From Dysosmobacter segnis (GTDB lineage Bacteria; Bacillota; Clostridia; Oscillospirales; Oscillospiraceae): 7,217 bases of DNA. The notes below the pieces were generated by a model, which was given only the letters and a program-made list of their open reading frames with translations, was not told the DNA's origin and ran no database searches. The stretch is taken from assembly GCF_014297285.1 (NCBI RefSeq), contig NZ_JACOQI010000043.1:1-7217 (forward strand), written 5' to 3'. Positions 1-5,190 of this stretch are shown here, piece by piece; positions within the stretch are counted from its first letter, which is position 1, and each line of letters begins with the position of its first letter. A program made the position numbers and the translations under genes.

Positions 1-49
1 AAGAGGGAGAGAAACTCTGCTGATACCCTCTGTTTTTTGCTCGTGCCAT
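1..49 (-). CDS. 5' end of an unidentified gene, possibly a recombinase (truncated by window edge)
   Basis: Only the first 16 codons are inside the window, reading leftward: the peptide starts MARAKNRGYQQSFSPS. The start is well supported by AAGGAGG four bases upstream of the ATG (54-60) and by a near-consensus promoter at 81-109. The short basic, polar opening resembles the leader that precedes the catalytic domain in some large serine recombinases of Clostridia mobile elements, and a recombinase would fit next to a sigma-like factor and a DUF6870-like protein. That identification is a weak memory-based inference: no catalytic residue is visible. What is solid is that a well-expressed gene begins here and leaves the window. 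Confidence 0.7.
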   Translation of the reverse strand, partial: MARAKNRGYQQSFSPS

Positions 50-80
50 TGTTCCTCCTTCCCTATCACATTACACTTAT

Positions 81-109
81 ATTATAACTCTGTCCGGGGA
101 GGACAACAA
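81..109 (-). promoter_or_regulatory. Promoter of the left-edge gene
   Basis: On the minus strand TTGTTG (104-109) is followed after exactly 17 bases by a perfect TATAAT (81-86). The start codon of the left-edge gene is about 25 bases beyond the expected transcription start. A 23-bp palindrome (121-143) lies about 11 bp upstream of the -35 and could be an operator or activator site for this promoter. Confidence 0.7.
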
Positions 110-120
110 GGATGCCTCCA

Positions 121-143
121 CTTCGGGACACTTTGTCTCGAAG
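121..143. repeat. 23-bp palindrome, copy 1
   Basis: Arms CTTCGGGACA and TGTCTCGAAG around a CTT centre, with one imperfect pair. It is 22/23 identical to 1353-1375 and related to 6994-7016. It lies between the terminator of the DUF6870-like gene and the -35 of the left-edge gene, so it may be a protein-binding site. As plus-strand RNA the imperfect pair becomes a G-U wobble, so it could also fold as a hairpin. Confidence 0.75.
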
Positions 144-184
144 AAGCAAAACGAGCTGTAACCGAAGTTACAGCCCGCTTTTTT
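144..184 (-). terminator. Terminator of the DUF6870-like gene, probably bidirectional
   Basis: On the minus strand an 8-bp perfect core (GCTGTAAC/GTTACAGC) closes a TTCG tetraloop with a C-G pair, the very stable C(UUCG)G loop. The stem extends to about 15 bp (148-162 with 167-181) with two G-U pairs and ends in TTTT then GCTTC. In the other direction a run of six T (179-184) follows the stem. The stop codon of the upstream gene (168-170) lies within the left arm. Confidence 0.85.
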
Positions 185-434
185 GCCGGAGCAGGAAGTC
201 CGTCAGTGTGTCCTGCAAGGACGGCCCGCTTTCCGCAAATTCAATCTTTACACCGATCCCACCGATGCAAAAGCAGTATGGATTTTCTACCGCCTGCAAA
301 AACAGAGCGATCCGCTCCTCCCGGGGGAGAGAGGTGTCAAAGGCCATACCGCTCACATCCGGCAGGGACTCGGGAGCCACTGCGCCGATGTCAACGCTTT
401 TCATTTGTTCCAGTTCCTTTGCCGTTAATCTCAC
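168..434 (-). CDS. Small DUF6870-like mobile-element protein (88 aa)
   Basis: An 88-residue soluble, acidic-looking protein of unknown function. The pattern MRLTAKELEQMKSVDI near the start, then a LPREERIALFLQ segment and ENPYCF...GGIGVKIEF, matches my recollection of DUF6870, a family of small proteins next to sigma-like factors and recombinases in Firmicutes mobile elements. The start is GTG (432-434), chosen because AAGGAGG (441-447) sits seven bases upstream; no better ATG is available. It follows the sigma-like factor on the same strand after a long structured leader, and precedes the left-edge gene. Its last codons and stop run into a terminator hairpin. No catalytic motif or membrane segment is visible. 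The gene is likely real; the family name is less certain. Confidence 0.75.
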   Translation of the reverse strand: MRLTAKELEQMKSVDIGAVAPESLPDVSGMAFDTSLPREERIALFLQAVENPYCFCIGGIGVKIEFAESGPSLQDTLTDFLLRQKSGL

Positions 435-866
435 GGTAAAACCTCCTTATCAAAAATAGGATACGCCTCCCGCATATCGTGGGGAAACGCAAGAGGGCAG
501 CACCTAAACGATGCTGCCCTCTTGTCTCACTCCATGTAAGTATAAAATAGAGAACGCCGCTCCCATTTTCTTGCCCTGTCCAAAGACAACCATACTCAGA
601 GCGGCGTTCCCTCGCAGATAAGAGGGCAGCTGGGGAGACAGGCGGCCAGCCTGTCCTATGCCGGATCGTGGCCGTGGCTTGGCCCAGCCCAGTTGCGGCG
701 TTGGCGTTGTTCGCTCATTCTTCCAAAGAAAAAGTCACAGCGCACCCGCCGTCCGGCTCCTCGGACTATGCCCGGGGCCGCCGCTGTTTATCTGCGGAAA
801 GAAGAATATCTTCTTTCATAAACCGAGACATTTTTTCATCATTTCCAAGTGGGGAAAATGAAAAAA
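435..866 (-). other. Gene-free structured region between the sigma-like gene and the DUF6870-like gene
   Basis: These 432 bases hold no convincing gene but many stems. From right to left: a weak A/T-rich hairpin directly after the sigma stop codon (831-866, no U-run after it), a perfect 9-bp stem GAAAGAAGA/TCTTCTTTC (797-817), short GC stems near 751-766, a 7-bp stem GACAGGC/GCCTGTC (637-655), an 11-bp stem GAACGCCGCTC/GAGCGGCGTTC (552-609), and a 12-bp stem at 491-523. I see no clear promoter for the DUF6870-like gene; a TATACT-like run near 540-550 lacks a matching -35. It may be a long regulatory leader or contain a small RNA. Confidence 0.6.
491..523 (-). promoter_or_regulatory. 12-bp hairpin in the leader of the DUF6870-like gene
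   Basis: AAGAGGGCAGCA (491-502) and TGCTGCCCTCTT (512-523) form a perfect stem around a 9-base loop. No strong U-run follows on either strand, so it is not a standard terminator. A third copy of the arm, AAGAGGGCAGC at 620-630, can pair with 513-523 instead, giving two mutually exclusive folds. Confidence 0.55.
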
Positions 867-1277
867 TCAAAAAGTTTTTTTCATGCGCTCAAGGCCACGC
901 TTGATCGACTGGCGGACAGACTCCTCGTGTACGCCCTCGGCCTCGGCAATTTCCTTGATGCTCTTTCCGAGAATGATGTGGGCATCAATCCTGCGGCCCT
1001 GGATCTCCGGTAAAGAGTTGAGTGCGTTCCACAGACGGATGAACAGCTCCATGCGCTCCAGAAGCTCCTGGGGCGTTGGCTCATGCAGGCAGGCAGAATA
1101 TTCGATCCCGTCATCGCAGTCCAGAGAATACTGCGCCTTATGCCGGGAGAGCCGCCGCTGGTAGGCCATTTCATAGCGGGCATCGGCCTTGAATACCTCG
1201 GCCACCTCGTCAGAAACTTCGATAAGCTGATCCTGCGTGTACCAATAATAAAAATCTTTCAAATTGATAGTAGTCAT
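867..1277 (-). CDS. Sigma-70-like factor of mobile-element type (136 aa)
   Basis: A small RNA polymerase sigma-like protein, likely controlling element genes. The N-terminal motif DFYYWYTQDQLIEVSDEV, the following YEMAYQRRLSRHKAQYSLD segment (about 35-52) and the C-terminal helix-turn-helix (about 105-131, KSIKEIAEAEGVHEESVRQS) match a family I recognise from Firmicutes integrative elements. It has a region-4-like half but no obvious full region 2, so it may act as a partial or accessory sigma factor, comparable in position to Orf7 of Tn916. The start ATG (1275-1277) is chosen because GGAGG lies eight bases upstream; longer upstream readings lack a ribosome site. Its codons look GC-richer than the cargo genes to the right. 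A terminator-like hairpin (1390-1422) and the second palindrome lie in its leader, suggesting control by attenuation or a bound regulator. Confidence 0.85.
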   Translation of the reverse strand: MTTINLKDFYYWYTQDQLIEVSDEVAEVFKADARYEMAYQRRLSRHKAQYSLDCDDGIEYSACLHEPTPQELLERMELFIRLWNALNSLPEIQGRRIDAHIILGKSIKEIAEAEGVHEESVRQSIKRGLERMKKTF

Positions 1278-1352
1278 CGTAAAATCCTCCATTTCAGTTT
1301 GTTCGGGGTTGGTCGGAAACGAAATGGAGCAACGGCGGAGAACGGCACCGCA

Positions 1353-1375
1353 CCTCGGGACACTTTGTCTCGAAG
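1353..1375. repeat. 23-bp palindrome, copy 2
   Basis: Differs from copy 1 (121-143) at one base, and is in the same orientation. It lies in the leader of the sigma-like gene, six bases beyond the TTTTGCTT that follows a terminator-like hairpin. Copy 1 follows the same TTTTGCTT directly, so the repeat unit is really hairpin plus TTTTGCTT plus palindrome. Confidence 0.75.
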
Positions 1376-1380
1376 TCTGG

Positions 1381-1422
1381 AAAGCAAAATGCGCCTGTGC
1401 GACACAAGGCCGCACAAGCGCA
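1381..1422 (-). terminator. Terminator or attenuator ahead of the sigma-like gene
   Basis: On the minus strand TGCGCTTGTGCG (1411-1422) pairs with CGCACAGGCGCA (1390-1401) across a 9-base loop: 12 pairs, one of them a G-U that would be a mismatch on the other strand. TTTT, GC and TTT follow (1381-1389). It would stop leftward transcripts coming from about 1720 before they reach the sigma-like gene. Confidence 0.65.
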
Positions 1423-1612
1423 CGAAAAAGTATTATCGGTTATGTACTGTTTAATTTCATGTTCAAAACCGAACTGCTCCGACGGAGGGGCTACGCTTTT
1501 TTTAGCTGGTGCAGATCACGCGAACAATGAAATAATAAAATGAACACGGCAAAATAACCTCCCATCGGCTACCGTGTCCCTACAAGTCGTCATTGGTTTG
1601 TGTAGACGCAAA

Positions 1613-1709
1613 GAAACGGCGGCTCTGAAAATCAAAGCCGCCGTTTCAAATGGGCGTGTTGATAGGCTGCTGTACGACGGCTTTTTTTCTTTTGCCGTCG
1701 TGCGGCAGC
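1613..1709 (-). promoter_or_regulatory. Alternating hairpin leader (candidate attenuator or small RNA)
   Basis: Four arms share one sequence. In transcript order on the minus strand: ACGACGGC (1694-1701), GCCGTCGT (1674-1681), a GAAACGGCGGCT arm (1636-1647) and AGCCGCCGTTTC (1613-1624). Arms 1-2 pair perfectly (8 bp, extended by GCTGC/GCAGC outside), arms 3-4 pair perfectly over 12 bp, and arms 2-3 can pair over 8 bp with one G-U. The region starts about 10 bases after the expected start of the transcript from the promoter at 1727-1758. The loop of hairpin 1-2 is almost pure A on this strand (T on the other). The U-run after arm 4 is weak. Confidence 0.55.
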
Positions 1710-1726
1710 TTGTTCCTTTTGCGCTT

Positions 1727-1758
1727 ATCTTAACAAGCAATCCTCACAGAAATGTCAC
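1727..1758 (-). promoter_or_regulatory. Orphan response-regulator-type promoter pointing left
   Basis: The box GTGACATTTCTGTGAGG (1742-1758, minus strand) is identical over 17 bases to the one before the ABC genes (5097-5113). It is followed after 9 bases by TAAGAT (1727-1732) as -10, the same gap as in the other two copies. No good -35 is present, as expected for an activator-dependent promoter. No gene begins close downstream. Confidence 0.65.
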
Positions 1759-1791
1759 TGACACACGCTGTTTCGACAGAATAATGGGCTG

Positions 1792-1815
1792 AAATCTCAC
1801 GAACCTGTGAGATTT
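1792..1815. promoter_or_regulatory. Upstream palindrome of the orphan promoter
   Basis: AAATCTCAC and GTGAGATTT around a 6-base centre. It aligns with the palindrome at 5147-5170 and lies the same 33 bases from the direct-repeat box, although the 33 bases between are not alike. The GTGA-containing arms resemble the half-sites of the box, so it may be a distal response-regulator site in inverted orientation. Confidence 0.5.
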
Positions 1816-1817
1816 GA

Positions 1818-1845
1818 AAAACCGGGAGAATAATCTCCCGGTTTT
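1818..1845 (-). terminator. Terminator of the ABC transporter genes, bidirectional
   Basis: AAAACCGGGAGA and TCTCCCGGTTTT form a perfect 12-bp stem around a 4-base loop, beginning 12 bases after the permease stop codon and ending in TTTT. The symmetric A/T ends allow function in both directions. Confidence 0.9.
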
Positions 1846-1857
1846 CATCGCAAATAT

Positions 1858-4368
1858 TTAATTCTGCCGCAGTCTCTCTACAACGCTTTGCTTAACATTT
1901 TGCATGAAAGTTATGACGGGGGTTGCCAAGCAGACCAGCAAAACAATAGCTGCGACAACCAACAGAGAAATTACAGGATAGTGAAAAGCTGCATAAGGAA
2001 CCATTCTTCTAAAGGCTGAGTATATTGGAATATATATCGCTGTTCCCAGTGTGGCAAGCAGTAGGAAAGAAATACTCCAATAATACCCGCCTTCCCAAAG
2101 CAATACATTTCTAATTTGCTTTTTCGTCATTCCTATACTTTCAAGTGTTGCAAATTCATGTTTCCGAGTATTTACACTAACAACCATTGTGTTAATGAAA
2201 TTCATAATTCCTATCAGCAAAAATACAGCGGACAACCCTGCGGCTATAATCCTTGAGGTCAGCAAATATCCGGCCATTTCTTGCTGCTTTTCATATCGTG
2301 ACAGAATCGTAATGCCCGGTGACGAAGCAGTAATGGATTGAAGCTGCTCCATAATCCCTTTGTCATAACTGCTATCAATCGTATCAAAAGCAATCCGAAA
2401 GATTTTGGTTTCTCCAGACAACTTCTCTATTGCCTGCTCACTGATATACAAATCAGGGGCAGTACCTCTCTCATTTCCTCGACCACTCTGAAAATCAGCG
2501 TTCAGAAAGCCAGTTGCCACTGTAAAGACCTGTTCCCCGGACTCACCGACAACGGTGATTGCTTGCCCTGGCTGAATCAATAGGTTTCCCTCATCATCCG
2601 TCATAGCGGGCAAAACCACCAACTCTCCCTTTTCAAAGGCGGTTAAGTCAATAGGCTTATCAAGCGTTTTATTAAGTTCTTCGATATATCTGGAATCTAT
2701 TCCGTAAACGCCGCTCCAAAAATTATCTGTATAGTTTTTTCGTGTTTCCGCATTTGAAAGATCAAGACCTGATACGCCATCCAAGGAATCAATATATTTC
2801 CCGAATACATTTTCGTCGTAAATGACATCCATAGTGGGCCACGGTGAAGCAGAATAAGTGACGCGCAGATTTTCAATTCCCTGCATTGTTTCAATTTGCT
2901 GCAACATTTCATCAGTGAGCAGGTTTCCTTCTTCGGAAATGCTGTAAGTCAATGCGAAATCACTTTCTCCCCATTGATTTACAAAATTGTCGGGACTTAG
3001 GCTTGATAGTAGACCAGCAGAAACCAAAAACAATATTAAGCCTAAAAATAAGGACGCAAAAGTAAGGAAAGCGCTTTTAGGGTTTCTAAAAATATTATCT
3101 CGTGCCATCCGAGATAATTTTGTTCTATGGCTCTTATGATCTCGGTAACTCCTTGTATTTGCCTCCGTATAGCGTGAAGCCGCAACAGGAGAAATACTTG
3201 CAGCTATTTTCGCTGGTTTCATGCTGCCGATGATTGCAGTAAAAAATGTGAAGATTGCGGCACCCGCAAAAATAATGGGGGAAAAGGACACTATCTCCCC
3301 AAGCTCTGTATCGCTTGAGTACATCATATTCATGGCAAACGGAACAAGTCCAAGCGAAACAATACCACCGACAATCAGGCCGCTGGGAATACCGATCACC
3401 GCCGTTCTGAATATTTGAGAACGCACGATCCGCTTGATTTGTCTTTTTGTCGTGCCTATCGTTTTAAGCTGTCCATAGAATTGTGTATCTCTTGAAATTG
3501 AGATATACAGAATGTTATAAATCAGCAAATAGCCGCTGATAATGATAAAGACGATAATAGCAGCCAGTGGAAGAACAATTGTGGTGGAATTGCTCTGAGC
3601 AATAGGTACAATTTCAAAGGACTGACTTTCTGTAAACGAAATCTTCCGTTTTAGTTTTTCACAGGATCGCAGGGCATTACTGCCATCAGAAAAAGAAATC
3701 ATTGCGGTAGACACACCATCAAAGGGAAGCCCTGTTTGTGTTGCAAAAAGCTCCGAAACATAAGCGGCACCACGGTTGCCTGCACGTGAAGCCGAATAAT
3801 CTATGTAATAGCCCGACAAAACAAATTCATCGGAGATATATTGATAATCTGTTCCGAGTTGATAGGAAAGGAAAATATTCATCCCTATCTGTGGATCATC
3901 AATCCCCATTGCACGCAAAGCCCATGTAGGGAGCATAATTTCATTTTTTGCTTGCGGATAATCTCCGTGTATATCCGAAATTGTTGGTACACGGTGTTCT
4001 TGCCATTCTGTTTCGTCTATCCAAGTAATACTCAGCAGGGCATCGTCCATTCCAGATGTATCAATGCTGCCCAATCTCTGACTGACACCAACTACGGATA
4101 CCAAGCTGGATCGGCTCAATTCTTCATATTGTTCTTCTGAGAGGCTTGTAATTGCCACATCCGCAGTCGTGCCCATCGCACGAATTTGCTGCATTTGATA
4201 GGTTTCAAAATAACTGCACCCCAAACTAAATACAGATGTAATCATAAAGGCGGTCAAGAATAATGTGATGGTAACGAAAACATTTCTCTGCTTATTAGCG
4301 CGGTAGCTTCTTTTGGCAAGACGATTGATTGTTGCCTGATTATTGTTCCCAAATAAAATATCATCCAT
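1858..4368 (-). CDS. ABC transporter permease with two FtsX domains (836 aa)
   Basis: The membrane subunit of the ABC transporter, in the plasma membrane. Eight hydrophobic segments are visible at about 30-52, 262-290, 322-346, 363-384, 432-454, 706-731, 760-783 and 797-823. They form two repeats of one helix, a large external domain (about 53-260 and 455-700) and three helices. Each repeat carries the FtsX coupling motif after its second helix: QLKTIGTTKRQIKR (about 300-313) and TLESIGMTKKQIRN (about 742-755). This is closer to a fused double FtsX permease than to the ten-helix BceB layout with a single large loop. Start ATG 4368 is preferred over GTG 4377 because AGGGGG lies about eight bases before it. 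It follows the ATPase by 15 bases, so they are co-transcribed. Such pairs commonly export or dislodge antimicrobial peptides or lipids; the substrate here is unknown. Confidence 0.92.
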   Translation of the reverse strand: MDDILFGNNNQATINRLAKRSYRANKQRNVFVTITLFLTAFMITSVFSLGCSYFETYQMQQIRAMGTTADVAITSLSEEQYEELSRSSLVSVVGVSQRLGSIDTSGMDDALLSITWIDETEWQEHRVPTISDIHGDYPQAKNEIMLPTWALRAMGIDDPQIGMNIFLSYQLGTDYQYISDEFVLSGYYIDYSASRAGNRGAAYVSELFATQTGLPFDGVSTAMISFSDGSNALRSCEKLKRKISFTESQSFEIVPIAQSNSTTIVLPLAAIIVFIIISGYLLIYNILYISISRDTQFYGQLKTIGTTKRQIKRIVRSQIFRTAVIGIPSGLIVGGIVSLGLVPFAMNMMYSSDTELGEIVSFSPIIFAGAAIFTFFTAIIGSMKPAKIAASISPVAASRYTEANTRSYRDHKSHRTKLSRMARDNIFRNPKSAFLTFASLFLGLILFLVSAGLLSSLSPDNFVNQWGESDFALTYSISEEGNLLTDEMLQQIETMQGIENLRVTYSASPWPTMDVIYDENVFGKYIDSLDGVSGLDLSNAETRKNYTDNFWSGVYGIDSRYIEELNKTLDKPIDLTAFEKGELVVLPAMTDDEGNLLIQPGQAITVVGESGEQVFTVATGFLNADFQSGRGNERGTAPDLYISEQAIEKLSGETKIFRIAFDTIDSSYDKGIMEQLQSITASSPGITILSRYEKQQEMAGYLLTSRIIAAGLSAVFLLIGIMNFINTMVVSVNTRKHEFATLESIGMTKKQIRNVLLWEGGYYWSISFLLLATLGTAIYIPIYSAFRRMVPYAAFHYPVISLLVVAAIVLLVCLATPVITFMQNVKQSVVERLRQN

Positions 4369-4383
4369 CAATGTCACCCCCTG

Positions 4384-5049
4384 TCACTGTGCGATTTTTC
4401 CGTCCTCAATACGGATAATTCGGTCGGCAAGCTGGGCAATTTCATTGTTATGGGTAATCATTACAAGCGTTTGATGGAACTTCTGACTTGTAACTTTCAG
4501 CAAACCAAGAACATCACTACTTGTCCGGCTATCCAAATTGCCTGTCGGTTCATCTGCAAGTATAATAGCTGGTTTGGAAACAAGGGCGCGGGCAATCGCT
4601 ACACGCTGCTGCTGGCCGCCGGACAGATTGTTAGGCATACTGTTCAGCTTCCCATCGAGAGCCAACATTTTCACGACTTCATCCATAAACCGCTTGTCCA
4701 CGGTATCACCATCCAGCTCCACCGGCAGGACAATATTTTCATAGACATTCAGCACAGGAACAAGATTGTAATTCTGAAAGATAAACCCGATGTTACGTCT
4801 GCGGAAGATGGTAAGCTGTTCATCCTTGAGTTTCGATAATTCTTTCCCTTTTACTTTAATACTGCCGGAAGTTGGCGTATCTAACCCGCCCATCATGTTC
4901 AGCAAAGTAGACTTACCGCTGCCGGAAGTACCAACAATGGCAACAAATTCACCTTCCTCAATGGATAGGGTCACGCCATCCAATGCTTTTGTAATGTTCG
5001 GTTCGGTGCCGTAATATTTCTTCAAATCTGTCGTTTGTAATATGTTCAT
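4384..5049 (-). CDS. ABC transporter ATP-binding protein, MacB/SalX type (221 aa)
   Basis: The cytoplasmic ATPase that powers the downstream permease. All motifs are intact: Walker [10 protein letters not shown] (40-48), Q-loop Gln92 in [10 protein letters not shown], signature LSGGQQQR (142-149), Walker B IILADEP with catalytic Glu167, D-loop NLD (171-173) and switch His200. Length and the [10 protein letters not shown] pattern place it in the LolD/MacB/SalX branch, which works with FtsX-type permeases. The ATG at 5047-5049 is chosen with GGGTGG eight bases upstream; a GTG four codons earlier would overlap that site. It is the first gene of the transporter unit, about 25 bases after the expected start from the promoter at 5082-5113. 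Complete, no oddities. Confidence 0.95.
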   Translation of the reverse strand: MNILQTTDLKKYYGTEPNITKALDGVTLSIEEGEFVAIVGTSGSGKSTLLNMMGGLDTPTSGSIKVKGKELSKLKDEQLTIFRRRNIGFIFQNYNLVPVLNVYENIVLPVELDGDTVDKRFMDEVVKMLALDGKLNSMPNNLSGGQQQRVAIARALVSKPAIILADEPTGNLDSRTSSDVLGLLKVTSQKFHQTLVMITHNNEIAQLADRIIRIEDGKIAQ

Positions 5050-5081
5050 ATAGAACACCACCCTTTCTTTTTGATGGCTCT

Positions 5082-5113
5082 ATCATAAAAGGTAAACCTC
5101 ACAGAAATGTCAC
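5082..5113 (-). promoter_or_regulatory. Response-regulator-type promoter of the ABC genes
   Basis: GTGACATTTCTGTGAGG (5097-5113, minus strand) contains two GTGA half-sites 11 bp apart, one DNA turn, as OmpR-family regulators bind. Nine bases later comes TATGAT (5082-5087) as -10. No consensus -35 is at the right distance, which suggests dependence on the bound activator, presumably the regulator encoded at 6219-6902. Confidence 0.7.
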
Positions 5114-5146
5114 GGGAAACAAAATACCTCTGTTTAATTAAATCTC

Positions 5147-5170
5147 AAATGTCATAGGCCTGTGACATTT
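5147..5170. promoter_or_regulatory. Upstream palindrome of the ABC promoter
   Basis: AAATGTCA and TGACATTT flank TAGGCCTG. It lies 33 bases from the direct-repeat box and 20 bases past the kinase stop codon. On the minus strand no U-run follows, so it is a poor kinase terminator there; on the plus strand a T-rich run follows, so terminator use in that direction is possible. The arms match the GTGACATTT half-site, favouring a distal regulator site. Confidence 0.5.
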
Positions 5171-5190
5171 TGTTTTTTAGCGTACTTATT

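Larger units (their letters stand above)
1278..1857 (-). other. Gene-free regulatory stretch upstream of the sigma-like gene
   Basis: These 580 bases lack a supported gene. From right to left they hold the permease terminator (1818-1845), an AAATCTCAC/GTGAGATTT palindrome (1792-1815), a response-regulator-type promoter pointing left (1727-1758), a set of four mutually complementary GC-rich arms (1613-1701), an unannotated stretch at about 1423-1612 where I see only a weak ACACGG/CCGTGT stem, a terminator-like hairpin (1390-1422) and the second 23-bp palindrome (1353-1375). No clear constitutive promoter for the sigma-like gene was found, so leftward read-through from 1727 is a possible source of its transcript. 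Confidence 0.6.

Noticed and set aside
112..459. A 115-codon plus-strand reading frame
   Set aside because: It is antisense to the better supported DUF6870-like gene and crosses the palindrome and terminator hairpin; no ribosome site.
831..866. Hairpin directly after the stop of the sigma-like gene, considered as its terminator
   Set aside because: The stem is A/T-rich with a two-base bulge, and no U-run follows on the minus strand, so it was kept only in the region description.
121..1375. The two near-identical 23-bp repeats considered as attachment sites flanking an excisable segment
   Set aside because: The internal segment has only the sigma-like and DUF6870-like genes, the third copy lies elsewhere, and each repeat is palindromic beside a terminator, which fits a regulatory site better. 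No target duplication is visible.
1083..1454. A 123-codon plus-strand reading frame
   Set aside because: It is the shadow of the sigma-like gene in its GC-rich part and extends across the leader hairpins.
1516..1740. A 74-codon minus-strand reading frame from a TTG start
   Set aside because: It lacks a ribosome site, its start overlaps the -10 of the orphan promoter, and it runs through the hairpin arms; the sequence looks like translated structured RNA.
4363..4388. Two GTGACA copies 10 bp apart followed 9 bases later by GATATT, resembling the response-regulator promoter, at the ATPase-permease junction
   Set aside because: The period is 10 and not 11, the -10 is weak, and a start there would lie downstream of the permease start codon, so it could not express the full gene.
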